A stretch of 64,000 nucleotides of DNA from Cynocephalus volans (GCF_027409185.1 NC_084464.1:42631095-42695094); one strand, 5' to 3'. Shown: positions 33,948 through 46,900, counted from the stretch's first letter. Numbers and translations: made by a program. Notes: generated by a model from the letters alone, not told the origin.

Positions 33948-34747
33948 TATTGTCTGCCTTAGATGTTGCTGGGGATGCCAATCTGGTATGGCTACCTCAG
34001 TGACTGCTCAGTTGGCCACTAGTGCCTTGTGTGTATGGTTGCCTCGGGTCTTGGGCCTCTCCGGGGAGCCACCTCTCTGGACAGCTTGGACTTGGCCAGG
34101 CTGCAGTGTCACGGGGTGGTACCACAGGGTGTGTGGTCTCTGCTGCGCTTCCACCTCCCATGCTGGACGTCTCCCTGTTCTGCATGCACTGGGCTGGGCT
34201 GCTGGGATGTGTGGCAGCACCGCAGAGCTTGTGGTCTCTGTGGAGCTTCTCCTTCCCCTGCTGGATGTCTCCCTGCTCTGTGCATGCTGGGCCAGGCTTC
34301 AGATGGAGCCAGGTGGCAGTGGTGAAGCCTACCTGCTGCTGGATCGCACGGCAGCAGCCCTCCCACAGGGTGTATGGTCTCTGCGGAGCTTCTGCCTCCC
34401 CCACTGGATGTCTCCCCGCTCTGCGTGCACTGGGCCAGGCTGCTGGATCGCGCGGATGCGGTATGATCCCCGCAGAGTTCCTGCCTCCCCTGCCAGACGT
34501 CACCCTGCTCTGTGCGCACTAGGCCGGGCTAGGAATGGAGCTGGGTGCCTGCGGTGAAGCCTATCTGCTGGATCGCATAATGGCGGCCCCGCAGGGCATA
34601 TGGTCTCCGCGGAACTTCTGCCTCCTCTGCTGGACGTCTCCCCTTTCAGTATGTACTTGATGTTATGTTTTTATAGTTGTAAATTGGTTGATTTGTGGGA
34701 GAGAGTGACGCTAGGGACGTCTATTCCGCCATCTTGACTGGAAGCCA
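33948..34747 (-). promoter_or_regulatory. L1 copy 4 5'UTR built from tandem monomers
   Basis: On the plus strand the anchor TGGTCTCTGCGGAGCTTCTGCCTCC recurs, degenerate, at about 34134, 34231, 34374, 34463 and 34600, each followed by CTGGACGTCTCCCTGCTCTG and TGGGCCAGGCTGCTGGATCG variants. Spacings of 97, 143, 89 and 137 bp alternate short and long, because every second unit carries an extra block of roughly 45 bp (ATGGAGC..GGTGAAGCCTA..CTGCTG). The element then ends with a single-copy 110-bp cap that holds the YY1-like CAAGATGGCGG. Confidence 0.85.
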
Positions 34748-34757
34748 TAAACTCCAT
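34748..34757. repeat. Target site duplication of L1 copy 4, right copy
   Basis: TAAACTCCAT, identical to 28638-28647. Confidence 0.88.
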
Positions 34758-35715
34758 ATTTAAAAGTGATTTTCTCTCGTGAAAAATGGAGGACTTATAT
34801 TGTCAGTTATGAGTGGTGATGATGGGAAATATATGTGGTTTCTGTACCATGGGATATAGCCAGGTGAAAGACTTAGGAAGTGGTTCACAGCTTAGCATTA
34901 CAAAAATCTCTGAAAGCATGCCATCCAAAACTATTCCAGTATAGTAAAGAATTAAGAGTGTTCTGGCCTTTGCCCTTGGCTACTGGGAGGTTATCTCTAG
35001 GTCCCTGGATTGTCCTACCTCATAGAAGTATTTTTGTTTGCTTGGGGCTTTGGCCACCATACACTCTAACAATCTGATTTATAATGGGGGCTTTGAGCCA
35101 TGTTTTTCAGATCCAACCTTCAGAAGAACTGGAGACTAATGGCATTAGTCTGATCTCCAGAAAGGGTGGGAGACTTAAAGTTCAGCCACACAGGGAACTT
35201 TGTGGCTGAACAAAGTGATCAAGCCCCAATGAAAAACTCTGGACACCAAAGCTGACTGAGTTTTCTTGTTTGGCAATACTCTTTGATTATTGTCACACAG
35301 TATAGCGAGGAATAGGTAATGCTGCCCAGGGCTCCATGGCAGAGTACAACTAGAAGCTTCATGTTTAGACCCATCCGTGACTTCAGACACAAGCACAAAG
35401 AAAAATCCAAATTTAGGTGCAGTGCTACCCAGTGTCTGGCCCACAAACAGCTGGTCAGTAAACGGTTGTCAGCAGATTGAAGGATATGATATAAATTGTC
35501 GTCTTCTACTTGACTCACCATTCACCAGTCTGGGATGAGATAGAGGTTTACTGGCTTACTGTCATTCAATTTCTGTTGGTATCTCATTGTGGCTGGTAAT
35601 AAACAGTCCATAGATCAGCACTGGTCCACAGACCTAAGTAGCATTGATCTAGATGGATTTGTATCCTAGTACTTACCCTGGTGTCCAGTAAAAAGTAGGA
35701 GTTAATAAGTATCTA
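34758..35715. other. Unique-looking sequence, nothing recognised
   Basis: Only short frames, the longest 100 codons (35219-35521, minus), without a domain. Confidence 0.4.
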
Positions 35716-35721
35716 ATGCAG

Positions 35722-36135
35722 TACTATGGTTTGAATGTCCCCTCAAAACTTGTTGAAGCTAGGTCTGCATTGTAACAGTGTTAAGAGGGTAGGAAATCAG
35801 ACTATGGTATTTGAAAGGTGGAGCCCTTGGGAGGTGATTGGATTAAACCATTCATGGATTAATGGTTTAATGGGTTATTAGATAGTAGACTGGGGACTTT
35901 ATAAGGAGAGGAAGAAAGCATGTGGCAGTGCTCTTGCTCAGCCCTCACTATGTGATACCCTGTGTCACCACAGGACTCTGTAGATAGTTCCCACCAAGAA
36001 GGCATCCCTCACCAGATGTGCCCACAGAACCTTGGACTTCCCAGCCTCCATAACTGTAAGAAATATTTTATTTCTATACAAATTACCCAGTTTCAGGTAT
36101 TCTGTTAAAAGCAACAGAAAATGGACTAATATATG
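35722..36135 (+). mobile_element. MaLR LTR (MST/MLT1-like)
   Basis: Starts ACTATGGTTTGAATGTCCCCTC and ends CAGTTTCAGGTATTCTGTTAAAAGC..AATGGACTAATA, both hallmarks of MaLR LTR ends. GGAGCCCTTGGGAGGTGATTGG lies inside. Confidence 0.75.
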
Positions 36136-36149
36136 CAGATTACATTTCC

Positions 36150-36482
36150 AGTAATATGGGAGTATTTGTGTTCCCCCAAAATTTATATGCTGAAGCCTAA
36201 TCCCCAATATGATGGTATTTGGAGGTGGGGCCTTTGGTAGATGAATGGAATTAGCACTCTTATAAAAGAGACCTCAGAGAGATCCCTCACCCCTTCCACC
36301 ATGTGCACTGATAGTGAGATGGCCACCTGTGAACCAGAAAGTGAGTCCTTACCAGATGTGAAATCTGTTGGCACCTTGATCCTGGACTTCCCAGCCTCCA
36401 GAACTATGTGAAATGAATTTCTGTTATTTATAAGCCACCCAGTCTATGGTACTTTGTTATAACATCCCAGATGGACTAAGAC
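36150..36482 (+). mobile_element. MLT1A-like LTR
   Basis: Contains TGAAGCCTAATCCCCAATATGATGGTATTTGGAGGTGGGGCC, CTTATAAAAGAGACC, CTTGATCCTGGACTTCCCAGCCTCCAGAACT and ends in CACCCAGTCTATGGTACTTTG..GGACTAAGACA, the MLT1A pattern. Confidence 0.85.
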
Positions 36483-37935
36483 AGCAGGCTACATTTTTAA
36501 GATTGTCCCCTTCATTGAAAACAACTAAAAATAACAGATAAAATGTTTTAAAAGCATCCAAAACTGTAGAAAAACAAGCAAAAGAATGATTATTTTGGCC
36601 AAAATATAAACGTGGGTGAGAATCCACACAGAGAAGTTGTTTTTATCGGGAGGCCATTTACCAAATCAGGGAAATCATAGTTTCAGTGTTCTTGAGATCA
36701 CAAGCTGTAATAGACAGGAGATGATGCCGAGAGATTGTTCACATATAGAGTATAATAGAGGACTTAATCTTCCCACAAAAAAATCTTGGAAACCAAAGAT
36801 TCATATCTTCAGAGTGAAGGTAAAACAAAGGAAAATCTGCTTCATTCCCCATTACAAGAGTATTCTAAGAAAATTTGCCTTTGAACCACCAAAAAAAAAG
36901 GAACAAACACTTTTCTCTTTCTGAGAATTGGTAACTACTAGCCAGTTCTCCTGTGGATCCATTGTCTAAGTTTTCTTTACCATTGTGGGCCATAATAACC
37001 TCAAGCCATGTATTTAGTTTATAATAGTTTGGATTGATGGTGACCCAAAAATTGAAAGAACAAAGCAAAAATCTCTAAAGATATCTATATTTAATCTATG
37101 TGTTAAAGAGTTTACACAAATAATTTCACAAGGAAAAAGAGCAGCTCATAACAAAAAATGTTTAAGTATAAGTGGAAATAGTCAACATGAATGAGAACCA
37201 GAAGAAACAGCAGATAGAAAAAAGAAGCTCATAAAACTTCAGTACTGAAGTTAAAATTGAGACATAAATATGACATAACCATGCTTATTATGAGTTTAGA
37301 AAAAACTGATGAACTTGAAAATATCTGCAAGAAATAGAAAACTAAAAATGACCTAGTTAATTTTCATTTATTTATTTATTTAAACTGTTCAAATTGATAC
37401 TTAAAAATAATATCCATGTAATTGTATTTGGCCAGGTAAGATGTAAAAACTTGTATGTCTCCTGGTTTTATGCTCTTATAGCTTGGTTTTTCAATACAGT
37501 GTTTACAATATTTTAGATTTAAGAAAAATAACAAACTTCTTCTAGAATACTAGAGATTGGTTTACCCTTCCAACTTTAACAACCAAAAAATGGGACAAAA
37601 TACATGAAAATATAAAACAATAGTTATAATGACACTGGACATTAAGCAAGGAAGGACACTGATTTCTTCTAGTGGAGAGGACAGTAATAAATAGGTAAGT
37701 AAACACATTTAGATAATGGGTGATGAAAAGTCTAAAAGAGGATGATGTGAAAGAGGTGACAAAGCGTGACTGGCAGAGACTTAGCAAGATTAGAGAAGGC
37801 CTCCTTGAGGAGGTGGCATTTTGTTGAGATGTACATACTGAGAAGGTTCTAGGCATGCCAGGACCAGCGGGGGAACATCCCAGGCAGAAGGTAAAGCAAA
37901 GACAAAGGACATGGGCAGTGATATACAGCCAATTT
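36483..37935. other. AT-rich sequence, nothing firm
   Basis: A 102-codon frame at 36616-36924 has no domain. The stretch 37700-37920 (GTGACAAAGCGTGACTGGCAGAG..GGAACATCCCAGGCAGAAGG) resembles an unnamed old repeat. No gene called. Confidence 0.35.
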
Positions 37936-37939
37936 TAAG

Positions 37940-38510
37940 AAAATGAAGGAAAAATGCTCAACTCACTGTCTCCACTTCATCTCTCATCACTTTTCAAATC
38001 TACTACCCCAGCCTGGCTTCCAACTCTATCACTTCTCTGAACCTAATATTAGTAAGAACAAGAATGATTTCACAGTTGCCACATTTAGTGGGCCAATGTC
38101 TTCCTTATCTTACTTGAGGCACCATTTGGCACTGTTGAGCAATCCTTCATGCATCCCTCAGGTTTCCTGATACTACTCTCTTCCAGTTCTCTGTGTACTT
38201 CTCTCACCATAACTTCTCAAGCCCATTGCAGATCCATGTACTCTCTTTGCACCTGAAGGTTTGATATATCCCAGGCTTGCATCCTGGGCTCCTTTTTCTT
38301 ATTCTACAGACTTTTCCTGGATGGTTTGACCCACACCCATAGATTCAACTTTCATGCTGAGGATGCCTAAATCTATATATTTTTTTAAAAGGCCTATCTG
38401 CTAAGCTTCAACCCTATGCATACACCTGACTTCCATATGCTCTTCAAATCAGCATATCTAAAGCTTAACTCATAACTTGTAACTGCCGCCCATTTCAGTA
38501 AGTAAAACCT
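37940..38510 (+). mobile_element. LINE-2 fragment
   Basis: The sequence around 38270-38470 (CATCCTGGGCTCCTTTTTCTTATTC..CATGCTGAGGATGCCTAAATCTATAT..ATCTAAAGCTTAACTCATAAC) follows the 3' reverse transcriptase region of L2. Strongly diverged. Confidence 0.55.
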
Positions 38511-38749
38511 CCATCCATTCGTTAGACCAGAAAACAATTCTTAATAAATTTTGAAAGATTGAAATCATAGAAAGTACTTTTTTCTGATCAAAGTGGAATG
38601 AAGCTATAAATCAATAGAGGGAAAACTGGAACATTCACAAACATGGAAATTAAAGAACAGATTTTTAGACAACCAGTGCAACACAAAAGAAATCACAAGA
38701 GAAAGTACAAAATACCTTGAGACAAATGCAAATAAAAACACAGCATACT

Positions 38750-38765
38750 AAAATTTATGGAATGT
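38750..38765. repeat. Target site duplication of the truncated L1, left copy
   Basis: AAAATTTATGGAATGT, repeated exactly at 39320-39335. Confidence 0.93.
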
Positions 38766-39078
38766 TGGGAATATACCCAGAGGAATGGAAATCATCAAGT
38801 CGAAGGTATACCTGTTCCCCAATGTTCATCGCAGCACTCTTTACAATAGCCAAGAGTTGGAACCAGCCCAAATGTCCATCATCACATGAGTGGATACGGA
38901 AAATGTGGTACATCTACACAATGGAATACTACTCAGCTATAAAAGCGAATGAAATACTGCCATTTGCAACAACATGGATGGACCTTGAGAGAATTATATT
39001 AAGTGAAAAAAGTCAGGCACAGAAAGAGAAATACCACATGTTCTCACTTATTGGAGGGAGCTAAAAATTAATATATAA

Positions 39079-39112
<34 letters not shown>

Positions 39113-39319
39113 CCGGGGGGGGGGAAGAAGATATAACAACCACAATTACTTGAAGTTGATACGACAAGCAAACAGAAAGGACATTGTTGGGGGGGGAGGT
39201 GGGGAGGGAGAAGGGAGGGAGGTTTTGGTGATGGGGAGCAATAATCAGCCACAATGTATATCGACAAAATAAAATTTAAAAATAAATAAATAAATAAATA
39301 AAATAAAATAAAATAAAAT
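38766..39319 (+). mobile_element. 5'-truncated young L1 (last 0.55 kb)
   Basis: Begins within the C-terminal part of ORF2 (GGGAATATACCCAGAGGAATGG), reads to the GGS stop, then the 3'UTR with a (CA)n run at 39085-39109, a G-run, the polypurine tract and an AAAT/AAAAT-repeat tail. It is nearly identical to copies 1 and 2 over this part. Perfect 16-bp target duplications flank it. Confidence 0.95.
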
Positions 39320-39335
39320 AAAATTTATGGAATGT
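39320..39335. repeat. Target site duplication of the truncated L1, right copy
   Basis: AAAATTTATGGAATGT, identical to 38750-38765. Confidence 0.93.
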
Positions 39336-40818
39336 AGCAAAAGCAATACTAAGAGGAAAATTTATATCTAAAAATGCTTACATTAAATAAGAAAAAAGAT
39401 CTCAAATTATCAACCTAACTTTATGCCTGAAGGAGCTAGAAAAAGAACAAACTAAATTCAAAGCTAGGAGAAGAAAAGAAATAATAAAGATTAGAGCAGA
39501 GATAAATGAAGTAGAGAATAGAAAACAATAGAGAAAATCCATTAAACCAAAAGTTGGTTCTTCAAAAAGATCAACAGAATTGAAAAATCTTTACTTATAT
39601 TGACAAGAAAAAAAGAAAACTCAAAGAACCAAAATAATCGAAAGAGGAGTTGTTATAGCCAATTTTATAGAAATAACCTAGATAAAATGGATAAATTCCT
39701 AGAAACACACAACCTACAAAGACTGAATCATGAAGAAATAGAAAATCTGAACAGACCTATAAATAGCAAGGAGATTGAATCAATAACCAAAAACTTCCCA
39801 ACAAAGAAAAGCCTGGGAGCAGAGAGCTCCACCAGTAAATTCTACCAAACACTTAAAGAAGAATTCACACGAATCCTCCTCAGACTCTTCCAAAGAATTG
39901 AAAATGAGGGAACACTTCCAAAGTCATTTTATGAGGACAACATTAACCTGATACCAAAGCTGGATAGATACCACAAGAAAAGAAAACCGCTATACACACC
40001 AATATCCCTAATGAATATTGATGCAAAAATCTTCAACAATGTAATAGCAGATAGAATTCAACAGCACTTAGAAGGATTAAACACCATGAACAAGTGGGAT
40101 TTATTCTTGGAATGCAAAGATGGTTCAATATACAAAAATCAACAAACAATGTTAATACACCACATTTACAGAATGAAGGAATAAAACACACGATCATCTC
40201 AATTGATGCAGGAAAAGCATTTGACAAAACTCAACACTTTTCATGATTAAAAAGAAATTAAAAATCACTCAACAAACTAGGAATAGAAGAAACTACCTCA
40301 ACATAATAAACACCATATATGATAAGCCCACAGCTAATTGCTAGGCAAATGCAAATGAAACCCACAGTAAGGTACCACCTCACTCCCATTAGGATGCCTA
40401 CCATTAAAAAAACAAAAAAATAAAAACCAGGAGATAAGTGTTGGTGAGGATGTGGAGAAATTGAAACCCTTGCGCTTTGCGGGCAGGAAGGTAAAATGGT
40501 GCAGCCACTGTGAAAAGCTGTATGGTAATTCCTCAAAAACTTAAACTAGAACTATCATATTATTCAGCAATTCCATTTCTTGGTATATACCCAAAAGAAG
40601 TGAAAGTAGGGAGTCAAACAAATATTTGTATATCAATGTTCATAGCAGCATTACTCATAATAGCCAGAAGATGGAAACAATCCAGATGGTCATCGAGAGG
40701 TGAATGGATAAACAAAAGGTGGTATATACATAGAGTTGACTGTTATTTAGTCTTAAAATGGAAAGGAATTCTTACATGTGCTACAACATCAATGGAACTT
40801 GAAGACATTATGCTAAGT

Positions 40819-40829
40819 GAAATAAGACA
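40819..40829. repeat. Target site duplication of L1 copy 2, left copy
   Basis: GAAATAAGACA, repeated at 47968-47978. The flanks on both sides are the old L1 3' region, and removing the insert restores the expected old L1 reading (GAAATAAGACAGACACAATGG). Confidence 0.85.
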
Positions 40830-41121
40830 AACATTAGAATGTGGGAGGCTGATGGTACAAGAGTGACAGAGAATGACTGAAGGAGTGAAATTCCAGAGCG
40901 AACACCAGGAGACTGGCCTTTAATGGGAGGAGGTCTTTACTGCTCCGGAAGAAAGAAGAGCAAGGAACAGGCAAATGCCCCTGAGAACATGTATGTTGTG
41001 AGGGGCCTTTATCTGACACAACAGCCATTATAAGAAGTTGCTTTGAAATGGGATTCCTGTGCCCGGGGCCGGGAGGGCGGACGGAGAAGGCAGGCGGCGG
41101 GAGGACCCAACAGAGTACGAC
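40830..41121 (+). other. Extra 5' segment inside the L1 copy 2 insertion
   Basis: About 290 bp (GTGGGAGGCTGATGGTACAAG..GGGCCGGGAGGGCGGACGG) that is absent from copy 1 and lies between the target duplication and the usual L1 start. It has no L1 similarity. Explanations are a 5'-transduced flank of the source element, an alternative upstream first segment, or a separate older insertion. Confidence 0.6.
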
Positions 41122-42764
41122 GGAGTCTTCAAGATGGCGGTGGCTGCAGCAGTTGGTGCGGAGTAGCTGAGGTGGAAAAGGCGGCCACTGGGCCTTAGGC
41201 AGCCGGGAAACTTGTGGACCTTCCTCTTGCTGTCTCTTAAGAGAGGACCGCTGCTGGTGGCTGGTCATGGGGGCTGACCACCACTTTGCCCTTGGCAGGA
41301 GAGGCTGCCTCGTTTACAGGCAACAGCTTTGAAGTATGGAGCAGGAAAAGAACTGTTTCTTAGCTGCAAAAGTGAGTCTCTAAACAGGGAACACGGCACC
41401 AGGGCTGCTGTTGATGCAGCCAGGATCCCGGAGGCCAGGGCCGCGCTGAAGGTGGCCAGCTGCCCTATTCAGGATTCGAGGTTTCAGGCCGGCATAAAAG
41501 AAGATTCCTGGGAGCACCCGAGCTGCACCGCGGGACCGACTGAGCAGCCCGAGGCGGCAGCGGCCGTGAATGGGACGGCGACAAAGCAGAGGCAGAGAGG
41601 GAGCAGCCCGACCTGGCACAGCCCTGCTCAGGGGTCAGACGCCCACCCGGCTTCCGCCTGCGTCACCGGGCCACTCACCGCCCCCAGGGCTGCCTCCATT
41701 TTCTCAGGTGGTGGCAGCTCCAGCCCGGCTAAGCCAAGCCTGTCCTCCTCGCCCAGCTCGGCTCCTCACTGAGCCTTCCCACTTGCTTTCCCCGGGGCCT
41801 GCGGGCCAGCCTCCCCTCCCACTCCCCCCATGGTTCCCTGGTGGGGCTGGTGGCGTGGGGCATCCCCGGCCAGCATCCAGAGGGCAAGGAAGTACGGGCT
41901 AGGCTGACTGTCACTCCACCGCACCCGGGGCTCCGGCCCCCGGAAAACTTAGTGTTACTGGGAGGCAGATACCATCTCTGTGGCCACCAGTTCGGAAAAA
42001 CGCCTAACCAATTTCGGGTTAGGAATAGTGTGGTTGGAGAGTTCCCAAGTCCACTTGAACCTGCCGGAGAGCTGACTGCGGGCGGGCACTGGACTCAGTC
42101 TGCGCCAGGGGGATACAAAGGTAAACCATGTGCTGCAGGCTACTCCCCTGAGGAGCTCACGCTCTGGTGTGGGAGATAAGACAAGTACACAAATAACCGC
42201 GCTACCAGGAGGAAGGTGATCAGTCCCGAGAAAGATCTACACAGTGCTACAAAGGCACCCAGAGTGACCGGTCGTCTGTGCCTAGCAGAAACCTGGTTGA
42301 CTTCCTGGGCAAGGTGGTGCCGAGCAGGGTCTTGAAGTCCCAGCTGATAGACGAGGGTTGCAGAAGAAATGTCCCAGCCCAGCCCAGTGTGCACAGAGTG
42401 GGGAGACGTCCGGCTAGGGAGGCGGAGACGCGACAGAAACCACACACCCTGTTGGGTCGCCACTGCATGATCCAACAGCCCGGGCCAGAGTGCACGGAAC
42501 AGTGAGAAGTCCTCCACGGGAAGTGAAAGCTCAGCAGAGACCACACACCCTGCGGTACCGCCCCGTGATCCAGCAGCCCAGCACAGTCCAAGCTGACCAG
42601 AGAGGTGGCTCCCGGAGAGGCCCAAGACCCAGGGCAACCATACACACAAGGCACTAGAGGCCAACTGAGCAGTCACAGAGGTAGCCATACCAAATTGGCA
42701 ACCACAGCAACATCTTAGTTAGTCAAAAGTCTCAAACCGGTAGACTGTGAAACCCCCTGCCACA
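41122..42764 (+). promoter_or_regulatory. L1 copy 2 5'UTR
   Basis: Collinear with the 5'UTR of copy 1 (AAGATGGCGGTGGCTGC at the start; the shared block ATTCAGGATTCGAGGTTTCAGGCCGGC near 41470). About 100 bp longer, with local differences around 41570-41900. Confidence 0.8.
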
Positions 42765-43746
42765 ATGAATAAACATTAAAAAAAAAGATACCAGAAATAC
42801 AAAAAATCAAGAAAGTACACCACCAAAAGTTAATAAATCTCAAACTCTAAATCCTATAGAACAAGAAGCCCTTGAAATGACTGACAAGGAAATTCGAGTG
42901 ATAATTCTAAAGAAACTGAATGAGATACAAGAAAACTCAGCTAGACATCGTGATGTAATGAGGAAAAGTAAACAGGACCTGAAAGAGGAAATGTACAAGA
43001 AAATCAATGTCCTGAAAAAAAATGTAGAAGAACTTGCTGCACTAAAGAAGTTATTCAGCAAAATAAAAAACACAAGGGAGAGTTTAACCAGCAGACTTGC
43101 AGAAGTTGAAAAGAGAACCTCTGAACTTGAAGATGGGCTGTTTGAAATAACACAAGCAGACAAAAAGAAAGAAAAAAGAATCAAAGACATTGAAGAAAAT
43201 CTGAGAGAGATATCAGACAACCTTAAGCACTCAAATATCCGAGTCATGGGTATTCCAGAAGGGGAGGAAAATGGAGATTGCATTGAAAACATATTCAGCA
43301 AAATAGTGGCAGAAAACTTCCCAGGTATAGGAAAAATCACAGATCTTCAGATCCAGGAAGCTCAACGATCTCCAAATGTATTCAACCCAAAAAGGCCTTC
43401 TCCGAGACATGTTATAGTCAAATTGGCAAAACTCAGAGTCAAAGAGAGAATCTTAAAAGCTGCAAGAGGGAAGCGTCAAATCACCTATAAGGGAGCCCCA
43501 ATCAGGCTAACATCAGACTTTTCATCACAAACCCTAAAAGCTAGAAAGGAATGGGATGATATATTCAAAATACTAAAAGACAAAGATTGCCAGCCAAGAA
43601 TACACTACCCTGCAAGGCTATCCTTCCGAAATGAAGGGCAAATAGTATATTTCTCACACAAACAAAAACTGCGAGAGTTCACTACCACACGACCACCCTT
43701 ACAAGAAATCCTCAAGGGAGTACTGGGTTTGGTTCCTGAAAAATAG
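42765..43746 (+). pseudogene. L1 copy 2 ORF1, early stop
   Basis: The ATG at 42765 is followed after three further codons by TAA (42777-42779). Downstream the frame is open from 42877 to 43746 (289 codons) with the coiled coil, RRM (NIRVMGIPEG) and C-terminal domain ending GVLGLVPEK. Reinitiation at an internal Met is conceivable, so this lesion may be only partly disabling. Confidence 0.9.
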
Positions 43747-43929
43747 CTACCACTGCCATAAAAACCGAAGAAAAATGAATACCCACTAGTATAATAAAAA
43801 TGGCATTCATGAAGAGAAAACAAACAAAAATGCTATCTAGAACCTAAGGAATGAACAAACACAGAAACCAAACAGTAAATCAGAAAGCAAGGAACAAAAG
43901 ACACCTAAGACAACCAAACAACCAATAAA

Positions 43930-46900
43930 ATACTAGGAATAAATCAACACCTTTCAATAACAACTCTTAATGTAAAAGGCTTAAATTCCCCAATCAAAAG
44001 ACACAGACTGGCTGACTGGATCAAAAAGGAGGACCCAACTATATGCTGCCTACAAGAACCCACCTCACCCATAAAGATTCACATAGACTAAGAGTGAAAG
44101 GATGGAAAAAGATTTACCATGTAAACAGAAAAGAAAAATGAGCTGGAGTAGCTATTCTTATATCTGACAAAATAGGCTTTAAACTAAAAACCATAAAAAG
44201 AGACAATGAGGGACACTACTTAATGATAAAAGGACTGATCCATCAAGAAGACATAACAATCATAAATATGTACACACCCACTGTTGGAGCAGCCAGATTT
44301 ATAAAACAAACTCTATTAGACCTAAAGAAGGAAATAGACACTAATACCATAATAGCAGGGGACCTGAACACCCCACTGTCAATATAGGACACATCATCTA
44401 GGCAAAGAATCAGTAGAGAAACACAAGATCTAAACAATACTCTAGACCAATTGGACATGGCAGATATCTACAGAACATTCCATCCAACAACCTCAGAATA
44501 TTCATTCTTCTCATCAGCACATGGATCATTCTCCAGGATAGGTCACATATTAGGTCACAAATCAAGTCTCAATAAATTCAAAAAAATTGGAATTATCCCA
44601 TGTATTTTCTCAGACCACAATGGATTAAAACAAGAAATTAATAACAAACGAAACTCTGGAAACTATACAAACACATGGAAATTAAACAGCATTCTACTTA
44701 ATGACATATGGGTCCAAGAAGAAATCAAGCAGGAAATCAAAAAATTTATTGAAACTAATGAAAATAATGATACATCATACCAAAACCTGTGGGATACTGC
44801 AAAAGCAGTACTAATGGGGAAATTTATTGCATTACATGCTCACCTCAGAAGAATGCAAAGATGGCAAGTGAACTACCTAACACTTCACCTTAAAGAACTA
44901 GAAAAACAAGAACAATCCAAACCTAAAGTTAGCAGACGGAAAGAAATCATTAAGATCAGAGCAGAACTAAATGAAATTGAAACCCAAAAAACAATACAAA
45001 AGATCAATGAATCAAAAAGTTGGTTTTTTGAAAAGATAAATAAAATTGACAAACCATTAGCATGGCTAACAAAAAAAAGAGAGAAGACTCAAATAACAAA
45101 AACTAGAAATGAAAAGGTGATATTACAACTGATTCATCTGAAATACAAGGAATCATCCGAGACTACTATAAATAACTATACACCAACAAATTTGAAAATC
45201 TGGAGGAAATGTATAAGTTTCTGGAAATGCACAAGCTCACAAAACTGAACCAGGAAGACGTAGAAAATTTGAACAGACCAATAACAATAAAGGAGATTGA
45301 AGCTGTTATCAGAAGGCTCCCAACAAAGAAAAGCCCAGGACCAGATGGATTCACAGCAGAAATTTACCAAACATTCAAAGAGGAATTGACACCGATTCTT
45401 TACAAACTATTCCAAAAGATTGAAACGGACGCAAATCTCCCAAACTCATTCTATGAAGCAAACATCATCCTGATACCAAAACCAGGTAAAGATATAACCA
45501 AAAAAGAAAACTACAGGCCGATATCTTTGATGAATATAGATGCAAAAATCCTCACTGAAATACTGGCAGACAGAATACAGCAACACATACGTAAAATTAT
45601 TCACCACGATCAAGTGGGATTCATCCCAGGGATGCAAGGTTGGTTCAACATATGCAAATCAATAAATGTGATACACCATATTAATAAAGTCAAACACAAG
45701 GACCATATGATCATCTCTATAGATGTTGAAAAAGCATTTGATAAAATTCAACATTCATTCATGACAAAGACCCTCTATAAGTTAGGTATACAGGGAGAGT
45801 ATCTCAACATAATGAAAGCTATATATGCCAAACCCACTGCCAATATCATCCTGAATGGGGAAAAGCTGAAAGCTTTTCCTTTAAGAACAGGAACTAGACA
45901 AGGATGCCCACTCTCACCATTCCTATTCAACACAGTGTTGGAAGTACTAGCCAGAGCAATCAGAGAAGAGAAGGAAATAAAGGGCATCCAGATTGGAAAA
46001 GATGAAGTCAAACTGTCCCTGTTTGCAGATGACATGATCCTATCTATCGAACAGCCTAAAACCTCTACAAAAAAACTGTTGGAATTGATAAATGATTTCA
46101 GCACAGTAGCAGGATACAAAATCAACACACAAAAATCAGTAGCATTTCTTTTCTCCAATAGTGAACATGCAGAACCAGAAATCAAGAAAGCCTGCCCATT
46201 TACAATAGCCACCAAAAAAATAAAATACTTAGGAATTGAGTTAACCAAGCATGTGAAAAATCTCTATAACGAGAACTACAAACCACTGCTGAGAGAAATT
46301 AGAGAGGATACAAGAAGATGGAAAGATATCCCATGCTCTTGGATTGGAAGAATCAACATAGTGAAAATGTCCGTACTACCCAAAGTGATATACAAATTCA
46401 ATGCAATCCCCATCAAAATTCCAATGACATTTTTCTCAGAAATGGAAAGAACTATCCAGACATTTATATGGAATAATAAAAGACCACGCATAGCCAAAGC
46501 AATGCTGAGCAAAAAAAATAAAGCCAGAGCCATAACACTACCTGACTTTAAGCTATACTACAAAGCTATAATAACCAAAACAGTATGGTACTGGCATAAA
46601 AACAGACACAATGATCAATGGAATAGAATAGAGAATCCAGAAATCAACCCACACACTTACTGCCATCTGATCTTTGACAAAGGCACCAAGCCTATTCACT
46701 GGGGAAGAGACTGCTTCTTCAGCAAACGCTGCTGGGATAACTGGATATCCATATGCAGGAGAATGAAACTATACCCATACCTCTCACCGTATACTAAAAT
46801 CAACTCAAAATGGATTAAGGATTTAAATATACACCCTGAAACAATAAAACTTCTTAAAGAAAACATAGGAGAAACACTTCAGGAAATAGGACTGGACACA

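Larger units (their letters stand above)
28648..34747 (-). mobile_element. Full-length L1, copy 4, ORFs broken
   Basis: A 6.1-kb minus-strand L1 with 10-bp target duplications. From 34747 down it has a 5' end different from copies 1-3 (CCAGTCAAGATGGCGGAATAGACG), about 800 bp of 5'UTR with tandem monomers, ORF1 and ORF2 remnants, a 3'UTR with a polypurine tract and a complex tail (ATCA repeats, then poly A). Several frameshifts and stops make it inactive. Confidence 0.95.
38521..40829 (+). mobile_element. Old L1 ORF2 region, interrupted and internally deleted
   Basis: Degenerate ORF2 text (AATGTAGCAAAAGCAATACTAAGAGG, then a 194-codon open stretch at 39600-40184 with [13 protein letters not shown] and [11 protein letters not shown]). 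A deletion near 40340 joins the middle of the reverse transcriptase (ACAGCTAAT) to the C-terminal part (GCAAATGCAAATGAAACC). The young truncated L1 at 38766-39319 sits inside it and L1 copy 2 follows at 40830. Its own 3' end resumes at 47979-48340. Confidence 0.88.

Noticed and set aside
34090-34660. CRISPR-like array
   Set aside because: Units are degenerate, contiguous and inside an L1 5'UTR of a mammal; no spacers.
39600-40184. 194-codon frame as a gene
   Set aside because: It is ORF2 sequence of an old L1 with its usual motifs.
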